DNA of 64,000 nt from Sphaerochaetaceae bacterium (GTDB lineage Bacteria; Spirochaetota; Spirochaetia; Sphaerochaetales; Sphaerochaetaceae): contig JAQQAR010000016.1 of assembly GCA_028532765.1 (NCBI GenBank), positions 46,599 to 110,598 of the forward strand. The letters are read 5' to 3'. A program made the translations under genes and the position numbers. This document shows, one piece after another, positions 43,934 through 51,600 of the stretch. The notes beneath the pieces are model-generated. The model ran no database searches, was not told where the DNA came from, and was given only the letters and a program-made list of their open reading frames with translations. Positions within the stretch are counted from its first letter, which is position 1, and the number at the start of each line of letters is the position of its first letter.

Positions 43934-44941
43934 ATGAAAAAACTGATCGCTGTATTGCTTATGGTCACCATGAGCATGACCCTTGTATTTGCACAAGGTG
44001 GAAATGAGAAAAGTAGTGGGGCTGAGAGCGTTACACTCACTGTGTATTCACCAGGTAATGCAAACTCTGTTCCTACCAAAACCATTCTTAAATATAAAGA
44101 ACTGGTAGAGAATGCTTCCAACGGAACCATTAAGATGGTTGCCCATCATTCTGGAGAACTGGGCAACGATGCAGAAGCCTTGCAGTCAACCAGAATGGGA
44201 ACCATTGATATCATCTTTGCAGGAACTAGTGGGTTTACCAGTTTCTACGAGGATGCAAAAATCTTGGATTTACCATTCTTGTTTGACTCCGCCCAGGAGG
44301 CCTATGAAATCGTTAACGGTGATATTGGAGAGGAAATCTTCGCAGATCTGCCTTCTGTAGGATTGGTGTATCTCTCAGAAGGAGATAATGGGATGCGTCA
44401 TATTGCAACGACCAATAGGCCCATTGATTCTGTAGCTGATGTTGAAGGCCTTAAGATTCGTGTCCCCACCAGCAAGATGTACCTAGATGTCTGGAGTGCT
44501 CTCGGAGCAACCCCGGTCGCCCTTGCATTGAATGAATTGGCAATTGCTCTGGCAAACGGAACAGCAGAGGCTCAGGACAATGCGACGTATCACCTTGTAG
44601 CAAATGCTACCTATGATGATATCGAGCACTACAGTTTTATCAACTATATGTGGATGGGCTGTACCATGGCTATGAACCAGGACAGCTGGAACAAGCTCTC
44701 TGCTGAACAACAGAACATCCTTAAAGAGCAGGCAATTGCAGCAGCTAAATACTCGTTTGATACCATTGAGGAAGACAATGTCTCTGCCACTGAAGTGCTC
44801 AAGAAAGCTGGAGTCGAGTTCAATGAGACCCCAGATATCCAGAGCTTCAAGGATAAGTTGGGTGGATCCGTGTACTACACGCAGTACAAGGATGCTGCTT
44901 GGTACAACCAAGAGATCTTGGATGCAATCTTGGCTAACTAA
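43934..44941 (+). CDS. dctP: TRAP solute-binding protein, DctP family
   Basis: 335 residues from ATG 43934, with GGAGG seven bases ahead. A signal peptide (MKKLIAVLLMVTMSMTLVFAQGG) is followed by the DctP fold: SGELGNDAEALQSTRMGTIDI, LPFLF, and the substrate-arginine region GLKIRVPTSKMYLDVWSALGATPVALALNELAIALANGTAEAQDN. This is the carboxylate-binding receptor. The genes after it (SDR, DHDPS/NAL-type aldolase) suggest a sugar acid or keto-sugar acid as cargo. Confidence 0.95.
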   Translation: MKKLIAVLLMVTMSMTLVFAQGGNEKSSGAESVTLTVYSPGNANSVPTKTILKYKELVENASNGTIKMVAHHSGELGNDAEALQSTRMGTIDIIFAGTSGFTSFYEDAKILDLPFLFDSAQEAYEIVNGDIGEEIFADLPSVGLVYLSEGDNGMRHIATTNRPIDSVADVEGLKIRVPTSKMYLDVWSALGATPVALALNELAIALANGTAEAQDNATYHLVANATYDDIEHYSFINYMWMGCTMAMNQDSWNKLSAEQQNILKEQAIAAAKYSFDTIEEDNVSATEVLKKAGVEFNETPDIQSFKDKLGGSVYYTQYKDAAWYNQEILDAILAN

Positions 44942-44957
44942 GTAAGACTGTCGTATG

Positions 44958-44983
44958 CAAGGGCGAGAGACCTCTCGCCCTTG
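44958..44983 (+). terminator. Strong intra-operon hairpin after dctP
   Basis: CAAGGGCGAGAG (44958-44969) pairs perfectly with CTCTCGCCCTTG (44972-44983). No T-run follows, so it probably protects the dctP message or partly terminates, giving more binding protein than permease. Confidence 0.65.
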
Positions 44984-45010
44984 TATCATTGAATTTGAGG
45001 AAGGATTTAC

Positions 45011-45496
45011 ATGGTAGTAATAAGAAAAATACTGGAGGGCTTTGTAAAATGCATATCTGTTTTACTCATGCTTCTGGTAGCTGGAATTGTATTGTTGATG
45101 CTAAATGAGCTAGTGCTTCGTAATCTCCTCGGTTCTTCCTTCAAAGGAATGACAGAACTCTCTGGGTTTATGTTTTTGTGGATGGCTTTCTTGGGCATCA
45201 TTGTATTATATGACCAAAACAGAATGATCTGCCTTGATATGTTCTTTGTAAGGACAAAGGGCAGATTGCGCACAGTTCTATGGGTCATTCAACGTTTTGC
45301 AGCAATTTTGCTTGGAATCGTGATGATTCTGGCATTCAAAGGACTCTATCCTTTCATCAGTACTGAGTTCTACTCTTCAATGCCGAGCTTTTCAAAGATG
45401 TATCAGTATGTTCCCATGGTAATTACTGGTGCGTTTCTTTGTGTTAAATCCATGTATGACCTTGTTATGAAGGCAAGAGGGGAGAACGTGTCATGA
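45011..45496 (+). CDS. dctQ: TRAP small permease, DctQ family
   Basis: 161 residues with four membrane segments and the DctQ signature MTELSGFMFLWMAFLGIIVLYDQNRMICLDMF. ATG 45011 has GAGGAAGGA ahead. It forms the permease with DctM; the stop overlaps dctM (ATGA). Confidence 0.92.
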   Translation: MVVIRKILEGFVKCISVLLMLLVAGIVLLMLNELVLRNLLGSSFKGMTELSGFMFLWMAFLGIIVLYDQNRMICLDMFFVRTKGRLRTVLWVIQRFAAILLGIVMILAFKGLYPFISTEFYSSMPSFSKMYQYVPMVITGAFLCVKSMYDLVMKARGENVS

Positions 45497-46764
45497 TATT
45501 GTTCTTTGGTAGCTTTATACTTTTACTGTTGATTGGGGTACCGATCAGCATATCGATTGGAGCCAGTGCGGTATTGGGATGTTTGAATCTGGGGTATCCC
45601 TTGATGGTGATAGGCCAAAAAATGGTCAGTGGCATCGATTCATTCTTGCTGATAGCAATTCCCTTGTTCATCTTGGCCGGCAACCTAATGAATGCTGGAA
45701 AGATAACAGAAAAAATCTTTGACTTTGCAAAACGCTTGGTAGGATGGATACCTGGTGGATTAGGTCATGCCAATATTGTTGCGAGCTTGATTTTCGCAGG
45801 TATGAGTGGTAGTGCCGCAGCAGATGCAGGAGGGCTTGGAACCATTGAGATGGAAGCAATGTCCACCAATGGGTATGATGATGACTTTTCTGCAGCGGTT
45901 ACCGCATCATCAACAGTAATTGGGCCAATCTTCCCTCCTTCCATACCATTGATAATCTATGGGTCTGTTGCATCAGTGAGTGTATCACAACTTTTCATGG
46001 GAGGCGTTGTTCCCGGTCTATTGATGGCGATTGCTCTTATGATCATGGTCTTCGTATTTGCCATCAAGCGTTCATACCAAAGGGTAGCCTTCAGTCTGGT
46101 ATTGTTGGTCAAGCAATTTTTTGCTTCGATTCTCTCTATCATAACCCCGTTGATTATTCTCAGTGGATTCACCCTTGGTTGGTTCACCCCAACAGAAGCT
46201 TCAAGCGTTGCTGTTGCCTACGCTTTGGTTATTGCACTGGTAGTGTATAGGACCTTGGATTGGAAGACTTTCAAGGAGTGCCTGCTTGAGAGTGCGATCA
46301 CGAGTGCAAACACACTGTTTATCATAGGAACCTCGATGCTTTTCAGCTATGTTCTTATTAAAGAGGGTGTCTCAACTCAGATGGCTACCTTTATATTGGG
46401 AATCAGTGATAATCCCTATATTATTCTCTTGGTCATTAATATTCTCCTGCTTGTATTGGGAATGTTCATGGAGCCAGGAGCAATATTGACCTTGATGTTG
46501 CCTGTCTTGCTTCCCATCGTTAAAGCGCTTGGACTTGATTTGGTTCACTTTGGTGTGGTCATGGTCTTGAATCTGATGATCGGACAGGTAACACCACCAT
46601 TTGGTGTTTGTCTGTTTATCATTGCTGATGTAGCCAAGATATCGTTGAACAGAATGTACAAGGCAATTCTACCGTTTATCATTCCACTCTTAGTTGTTCT
46701 GTTTCTCGTTACATATATGCCACAGATTGTTACCTGGCTACCCGGTGTACTGTTGCATGCATAA
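45493..46764 (+). CDS. dctM: TRAP large permease, DctM family
   Basis: 423 residues, about twelve membrane segments. Family blocks: IPLFILAGNLMNAGKIT, GMSGSAAADAGGLGTIEM, SSTVIGPIFPPSIPLIIYG, FMEPGAILTLMLPVLLPIVKALGLDLVHFGVV. It is the ion-coupled importing subunit of the DctPQM system. Confidence 0.95.
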   Translation: MILFFGSFILLLLIGVPISISIGASAVLGCLNLGYPLMVIGQKMVSGIDSFLLIAIPLFILAGNLMNAGKITEKIFDFAKRLVGWIPGGLGHANIVASLIFAGMSGSAAADAGGLGTIEMEAMSTNGYDDDFSAAVTASSTVIGPIFPPSIPLIIYGSVASVSVSQLFMGGVVPGLLMAIALMIMVFVFAIKRSYQRVAFSLVLLVKQFFASILSIITPLIILSGFTLGWFTPTEASSVAVAYALVIALVVYRTLDWKTFKECLLESAITSANTLFIIGTSMLFSYVLIKEGVSTQMATFILGISDNPYIILLVINILLLVLGMFMEPGAILTLMLPVLLPIVKALGLDLVHFGVVMVLNLMIGQVTPPFGVCLFIIADVAKISLNRMYKAILPFIIPLLVVLFLVTYMPQIVTWLPGVLLHA

Positions 46765-46793
46765 TAAATTTTTTGTAAGGATATGGTATTTGT

Positions 46794-47624
46794 ATGAAAG
46801 ACAATTTGTTTGATGTTTCCGGAAAAATCGTAGTAATCACTGGTGGTTTGGGTCAGATTGGAGCCCAATTTGTCCTTGAATTTTTAAACAGGGATGCAAA
46901 GGTTGCGGTCCTCTCCCGTTCTGCCAGTCTTGAAAAAGCCAGGGTAGCATTGGGTGAAGAAGCTTCCAAGCATAGGAATTTGCTGCTTCAACGCGCTGAT
47001 ATTTGTAAGAAGGACTCTATAGAGGAGGCTCTTGATGCAATTGAACATGCATGGGGTGCCCCCGATGTATTGATAAACAATGCAGGTATCGATACGCAGC
47101 CAAGCGCTCCACCTGAAGTCAGTGGTCCTTTTGAAGAATTTCCTGAAGATGTATTCAGGGAGGTTGTAGAGACAAACCTGGTAGGCACTTTCTTGATGAC
47201 GCAGGCTGTTGGAGCACGCATGGTAAAGGCTGGAAAGTCTGGTTCCATTATCAATGTAGGATCAATCTATGGAATGGTGAGTCCTGTACAGGATATCTAT
47301 GCCTACAAGAAGGAGATGACTGGAGTCCCATTCATTAAGCCAGTTGCCTACAGTGCAGCCAAGAGTGGAATATATAATTTGACTCGTTATTGTGCCACGT
47401 ATTGGGGGAAGAAAGGTATTCGGGTAAATACCCTAACACCTAGTGGTGTCTGGAGAGAGACACAGGATGAGTATTTCCACGCAAATTATGAGGCAAGGAT
47501 GCCGATCGGAAGAATGGCACAGGCAGATGAATTCAATGGTGCAATCATTTTTCTCTCCAGTGCAGCATCAAACTATATGACAGGATCGAATCTTGTTGTT
47601 GATGGAGGCTGGACAGCATGGTAG
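46794..47624 (+). CDS. Short-chain dehydrogenase in TRAP operon
   Basis: 276 residues. Coenzyme loop TGGLGQIGAQ, NNAGID, catalytic Ser in NVGSIYGMV, YSAAK (Tyr/Lys) and VVDGGWTAW at the end. A central insertion (KKEMTGVPFIKPV) before the active Tyr is longer than in the other two SDRs of this window. It sits 29 bases after dctM and overlaps the aldolase gene by 7 bases, so it should act on the imported acid or the aldolase product. Substrate unknown. Confidence 0.88.
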   Translation: MKDNLFDVSGKIVVITGGLGQIGAQFVLEFLNRDAKVAVLSRSASLEKARVALGEEASKHRNLLLQRADICKKDSIEEALDAIEHAWGAPDVLINNAGIDTQPSAPPEVSGPFEEFPEDVFREVVETNLVGTFLMTQAVGARMVKAGKSGSIINVGSIYGMVSPVQDIYAYKKEMTGVPFIKPVAYSAAKSGIYNLTRYCATYWGKKGIRVNTLTPSGVWRETQDEYFHANYEARMPIGRMAQADEFNGAIIFLSSAASNYMTGSNLVVDGGWTAW

Positions 47625-48496
47625 CCAATACCCCTTCTGTAATCTCTGCATTGATTACTCCCCTGGACGAAGGCAGGGAAGTTGATACCCATGCGCTTGA
47701 GAAACTTGTTGAGTATGAAATTGGACATGGTGCAGATGGTTTCTATTGTTGTGGTTCTTCTGGTGAGGGGCTATTGCTCTCGCCAGATGAGAGGAAACTG
47801 GTGGTTGATACTGTTGCTTCTGTAACGGAGGGTAAGGTGCCTTTCTATGCGCATACAGGGTCCCTTGGAACCAGGGAAGCCATTGCTCTCTCTGTTCATG
47901 CTCAGAAAAGAGGTGCACAAGCAGTTTCGCTCATCCCTCCGATTTATTACAACTACAGCCAGGCTGAGGTTGAGCAATATTACGCAGATGTAGCTGATTC
48001 TGTTGATATTGGTGTGATTGTCTATAACATCCCGCAATTTACAGGTATCTCTTTCTCGAAAGATAGCGCCATCATGAGCAACGAGAATATCGTAGGTATC
48101 AAACATACAAGCATGAATCTCTATGACCTGGAGAGACTGGGACAGGCTTTTCCTGACAAGACGTTGTTCAATGGTTTTGATGAGATCTATCTATACAGTT
48201 TGACCGCTGGTGCCCAGAGTACCATTGGTACTACTGTCAATGTTTGTCCGAAACTCTTCAAGGCGATCAGAGAAGATTTCATAAAAGGAGAAATTGCTTC
48301 AGCACAAGAGAAACAACACGTACTGAATACGTTTGTAGAATCATTAGTGCAAGAAGGGATTTTCCCTGCAGTCAAGTATGCAATGACCTATCTCGGGGCT
48401 TCAGCAGGACCCTGTAGAAAACCCTTCAAACCATTGGACGAAGAAGGAAAGAGAAGGGTTGAGCTTGCAGTGAAAAAGCTTGAACGATACCTCTAG
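47618..48496 (+). CDS. DHDPS/N-acetylneuraminate-lyase family aldolase
   Basis: 292 residues, TIM-barrel. Conserved: CGSSGEGLLLS (pyruvate-carboxylate binding), YNIPQFTG (general acid Tyr) and IVGIKHTSMNLYDL with the Schiff-base Lys. The family cleaves or forms bonds between pyruvate and an aldehyde: dihydrodipicolinate, sialic acid or 2-keto-3-deoxy sugar acids. Given the TRAP transporter, the SDR and the FCD-type regulator, cleavage of a 2-keto-3-deoxy sugar acid or sialic-acid-like compound is more likely than lysine synthesis. Confidence 0.88.
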   Translation: MVANTPSVISALITPLDEGREVDTHALEKLVEYEIGHGADGFYCCGSSGEGLLLSPDERKLVVDTVASVTEGKVPFYAHTGSLGTREAIALSVHAQKRGAQAVSLIPPIYYNYSQAEVEQYYADVADSVDIGVIVYNIPQFTGISFSKDSAIMSNENIVGIKHTSMNLYDLERLGQAFPDKTLFNGFDEIYLYSLTAGAQSTIGTTVNVCPKLFKAIREDFIKGEIASAQEKQHVLNTFVESLVQEGIFPAVKYAMTYLGASAGPCRKPFKPLDEEGKRRVELAVKKLERYL

Positions 48497-48504
48497 GTAA
48501 TCTG

Positions 48505-48540
48505 GCTCCAGCCGTCTTTTGATGGCTGGAGCTGTAATTT
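48505..48540 (+). terminator. Terminator of the TRAP-SDR-aldolase operon
   Basis: GCTCCAGCC (48505-48513) pairs with GGCTGGAGC (48524-48532), followed by TGTAATTTTATT. Confidence 0.75.
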
Positions 48541-48624
48541 TATTGCTTTTACAGAGAATGTATCCAAATTGCCGAAGTCTGAGTGTATCCATCTCTTATA
48601 ATTTTATCATTTTTATGCGTAATC

Positions 48625-48666
48625 TTGACGTACGTCAATGGAACCTTACTCCTTTGTATTCATACT
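48625..48666 (+). promoter_or_regulatory. Crp/Fnr-type site and promoter of the DUF4386 gene
   Basis: TTGACGTACGTCAA (48625-48638) is a perfect 14-bp palindrome of the TTGAC-N4-GTCAA class. A CATACT -10 (48661-48666) predicts +1 at 48673, which puts the palindrome's centre at -41.5, the textbook position of an activator that touches RNA polymerase directly. The Crp/Fnr-family gene is the convergent neighbour. Confidence 0.6.
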
Positions 48667-48705
48667 AAAGTCAGTTTAATGATTAGATAAGGAGTATGTA
48701 AATAT

Positions 48706-49362
48706 ATGAAAAATGCCAAATCAATACGCTCATGGAGCTTAATATCAGGTGTGTCCATCTTTATCATGGCGATTGCTGCTGGAATCGCCTATGGAATGAT
48801 CTTCCCCTCTTTATATAGGGAGGCAGATCCAATGCAGACCCTTCAATTGATTGAAGCCAGTAAGGGGGCTTTTCGTGCCATGAATCTTTTGATCATGGTA
48901 ATACTGGTTACTGATCTCTTGGTTTCATACGGGTTCTGTGTAATCACCAATCCTTTTGGTAGGCGGTTGGCTTCTCTGGTCAGCCTGACACGTTTCATCT
49001 ACTCAGGTATCCTTGCTGTCGCCCTATACATGTTGTTCAGGAAGAATATGGAAGCATTCCTTAGGATCTGGTCCTTCGGTTTGTTCCTCTTTGGTTTTCA
49101 CCTCATGTTCTTAGGTCGTGTATTGTTCCATGGCCGATGGCCTGTCAAACTGCTGGGAGTCCTGTTGTTGATTGGGGGAGTTGGCTATTCTCTCATTCAT
49201 GGAATCGAGATATTCGCACCTCAGTCTTCTCAGGCAGCCATGCTTCTGGAAGACGTCCTTAGTATACCCATGGCAGCAGGTGAGTTGCTCCTGGGTTTTT
49301 GGTTGGTACTGACGCGAGGGAGAATGTTCATACAAGAGAGGACTCAGCAAGGCGGCGTTTGA
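48706..49362 (+). CDS. DUF4386-family membrane protein
   Basis: 218 residues with six to seven membrane helices. The start IRSWSLISGVSIFIMAIAAGIAYG and RLASLVSLTRFIYSGILAVAL fit DUF4386, a family without known function. ATG 48706 is preceded by AAGGAG about nine bases ahead. The 3' end overlaps the convergent Crp/Fnr gene by 35 bases. It appears to be controlled by a Crp/Fnr-type activator. Confidence 0.75.
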   Translation: MKNAKSIRSWSLISGVSIFIMAIAAGIAYGMIFPSLYREADPMQTLQLIEASKGAFRAMNLLIMVILVTDLLVSYGFCVITNPFGRRLASLVSLTRFIYSGILAVALYMLFRKNMEAFLRIWSFGLFLFGFHLMFLGRVLFHGRWPVKLLGVLLLIGGVGYSLIHGIEIFAPQSSQAAMLLEDVLSIPMAAGELLLGFWLVLTRGRMFIQERTQQGGV

Positions 49363-49930
49363 TCCTGCTCAAGGATTCAGCGGTAATGCCGATATAGCTT
49401 GCAAGTTGGTGTTGGGGGACTCGCGCAAACAGATCCATACGTGTTTGCATAAGTCTCTTGACCCTGTCCTCTGGTCCCATACTGATGAAGGCTGTGTACT
49501 CATCATGCATTTTCCCAAGCGACTCTTCCATCATCCTTCTTGTTATTTCCGCAAAGACAGGGTATGTATCAAACTCATCTGATTGTTGATCTAGATCACC
49601 CACAATCATGACTGAATCCTCAAGACATGTAACGAAGTAGGGGGAGTCCTTGGAAGTGAGGATTGCGATGCTTTGATATTCTGTAATGAAATCGGAGGTA
49701 ATTTCTTTTCCTTCCTCATTTACTGCATACTTCCTTGCGCATCCCTGCAACATAAAAAAGCATTGAGTTACAGGGTCTCCCTGCCTGATCAACACAGTAC
49801 CTTTCTTGAAGTACGCTATTGGCAGATGTCGTATCATTGGTTTCAGCTCAGCGGGAGAAATATCCGCATAGTGAGAGGCAAATTGTGCAAAATTATCGAT
49901 CAATACTTCGGGTACTTGGTATGGTTTCAT
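49328..49930 (-). CDS. Crp/Fnr-family transcriptional regulator
   Basis: 200 residues from ATG 49930, AAAGGA six bases ahead; the ORF is open to 49984 but that part has no such site. The cyclic-nucleotide-like domain (about 25-130) has KKGTVLIRQGDPVTQCFFMLQGCARKY. The C-terminal HTH is VPQHQLASYIGITAESLSRIKRRLAES. In the recognition helix Glu, Ser and Arg sit as in FNR (E-x2-S-R), which read TTGA half-sites. No N-terminal cysteine cluster is present, so it is not an oxygen-sensing FNR. Signal unknown. TTGAC-type sites lie in front of both neighbouring plus-strand genes. Confidence 0.9.
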   Translation of the reverse strand: MKPYQVPEVLIDNFAQFASHYADISPAELKPMIRHLPIAYFKKGTVLIRQGDPVTQCFFMLQGCARKYAVNEEGKEITSDFITEYQSIAILTSKDSPYFVTCLEDSVMIVGDLDQQSDEFDTYPVFAEITRRMMEESLGKMHDEYTAFISMGPEDRVKRLMQTRMDLFARVPQHQLASYIGITAESLSRIKRRLAESSLV

Positions 49931-50016
49931 ATGGTATCCTTTATCGCTGGCTAGATGGTACCATTCCCTGCCTTTGCTGTACACAACTGCTCACAATTTG
50001 TTGGACATCGATTTGC

Positions 50017-50030
50017 TTGACGATTGTCGG
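50017..50030. promoter_or_regulatory. Imperfect Crp/Fnr-type site before the SDR gene
   Basis: TTGAC-GATT-GTCGG matches TTGAC-N4-GTCAA in 8 of 10 arm bases and lies in the divergent space between the Crp/Fnr gene and the SDR gene. Confidence 0.35.
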
Positions 50031-50067
50031 TACCCGTCGTAGGCTACAGAAAGAAGGAGACGCAGGT

Positions 50068-50838
50068 ATGGAAGGAAAACGGTTTGGTTCTACCTTGGAA
50101 GGGAAATTGGTGGTAATAACTGGGGCGAGTAAAGGCATAGGCAAGGGCTTGGCAGAGATCATTGCCTTTGAGGGAGCACGGGTAGCAATCGCTGCTCGCG
50201 ACATTGATGCGCTAAAGCAGGTTGCTGCCGACATACAGGAACAAGGGGGCGAATGCAAAGCCTTCAAACTTGACTTGAGAAGAGTTGAATCGATCAGGGA
50301 TTGTTTTTCCCGTATTGAAGAGGAAATGGGGCCAATCGATGTACTGGTAAACAATGCCGGAATGGGTAATCCAATTCCAGCTGAGGAAATTACTGAGGAA
50401 GACTGGGACTGGATGATGGATCTGAACCTGAAAGGAACCTTCTTCTGTTGCCAGGAAGCAGGAAAGAGAATGCTCTCCCGTAAAAAGGGACGTATTGTGA
50501 ACATCTCCAGCCAGGCTTCTGTGGTGGCCATCCCCCATGAGGCTGTCTATTGTGCTTCAAAGGGTGGGCTGAATATGCTCACCAAGGTATTGGCCGCTGA
50601 GTGGTCCCCAAGCAATATTACGGTCAATGCAGTTGGCCCTACCTTCGTCTATACCCCTGGTACTGCTGAAAGGCTGGATGACCCAGCATTCCTTGAAGGG
50701 GTACTTGATAAGATTCCTCGTGGAAGGGTTGCCACCATAGATGATGTAGCTTCTGCAGTGCTTTATCTCGCAAGTGATCATGCAGACATGGTAACCGGTT
50801 CCCTCCTGCTGGTTGATGGTGGCTGGACCTCCCTCTAA
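50068..50838 (+). CDS. Short-chain dehydrogenase (gluconate 5-dehydrogenase-like)
   Basis: 256 residues from ATG 50068 (AAGGAG nine bases ahead; upstream codons are non-coding). TGASKGIGKG, NNAGMGNP, catalytic Ser in NISSQAS, YCASK, and LLVDGGWTSL at the end. This resembles gluconate 5-dehydrogenase/KduD-type enzymes. It is divergent from the Crp/Fnr gene, whose product may control it. Exact substrate unknown. Confidence 0.88.
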   Translation: MEGKRFGSTLEGKLVVITGASKGIGKGLAEIIAFEGARVAIAARDIDALKQVAADIQEQGGECKAFKLDLRRVESIRDCFSRIEEEMGPIDVLVNNAGMGNPIPAEEITEEDWDWMMDLNLKGTFFCCQEAGKRMLSRKKGRIVNISSQASVVAIPHEAVYCASKGGLNMLTKVLAAEWSPSNITVNAVGPTFVYTPGTAERLDDPAFLEGVLDKIPRGRVATIDDVASAVLYLASDHADMVTGSLLLVDGGWTSL

Positions 50839-50871
50839 GATGAAGAGTAGGTAAAGAATAAGAGGAGTGTC

Positions 50872-50900
50872 TTGTTTTTTGGAACTCACAATCCTATCAT
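50872..50900 (+). promoter_or_regulatory. Promoter abutting the response-regulator start
   Basis: TTGTTT (50872-50877), 17 bases, TATCAT (50895-50900), six bases (CTACCC), ATG 50907. No ribosome-binding site. Confidence 0.5.
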
Positions 50901-50906
50901 CTACCC

Positions 50907-51599
50907 ATGATATATATTGTTGAGGACAATCCAGCAATTGCGGAGACCATCCAAGCCTACTTGCAATTATCAGGGTACACCACCGAAGTATTCGGGAAGT
51001 GTGAAGGTGTGATTGAAAGCCTGGAATATAAACATCCCCGTCTTTGCATCCTTGATGTGATGCTGCCTGATGGGGATGGCTTTCTTCTGGCCAAGCAGAT
51101 TCATGCTAAAGATGAGAGCATTCCATTCATATTCCTGACCGCTCGTGAATCAGAGAGCGACCGGATAACCGGTCTGGAACTCGGGTCAGAGGATTATATT
51201 GTAAAACCATTCAGTCCTAAGGAGCTGGTCCTGAGAGTCCAGGCAATACTTAGAAGAGTGGAGCAGGGAGGAAAACAACAGAGTGAAGGTGTCCAATTTT
51301 TATTGGACGGCCATACACTCCACCTCAATGAGCACACCCATGAAGTTATCCTTGATGGTACATTGCTCTCCCTTACGGCGCTTGAATGGAAGATGCTTCT
51401 TCTGCTTGCTGAGAACAGCCCCCAGTTGATCACCAGACAGCGCCTTTTGGGTGAATGCCTGGGGTATGTACATGACGGATCTGACAGAACGATCAACACC
51501 CATATGAAGAACCTGCGCTCAAAACTTGGGTCAGTTGAGTGGATCAAGACGGTAAGAGGATTCGGGTACGCATTTGCCGGGAATCGGAAGGAAATCTAG
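50907..51599 (+). CDS. OmpR/PhoB-family response regulator
   Basis: 230 residues. Receiver domain (about 1-115): acidic pair in VEDN, phospho-acceptor Asp50 in LCILDVMLPDGDGF, Lys in IVKPFSPKEL. The winged-helix DNA-binding domain (about 130-225) has LTALEWKMLLLLAENSPQLITRQRLL and RTINTHMKNLRSKLG. It should be phosphorylated by the kinase encoded one base downstream. It probably starts a leaderless message. Confidence 0.95.
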   Translation: MIYIVEDNPAIAETIQAYLQLSGYTTEVFGKCEGVIESLEYKHPRLCILDVMLPDGDGFLLAKQIHAKDESIPFIFLTARESESDRITGLELGSEDYIVKPFSPKELVLRVQAILRRVEQGGKQQSEGVQFLLDGHTLHLNEHTHEVILDGTLLSLTALEWKMLLLLAENSPQLITRQRLLGECLGYVHDGSDRTINTHMKNLRSKLGSVEWIKTVRGFGYAFAGNRKEI

Positions 51600-51600
51600 G

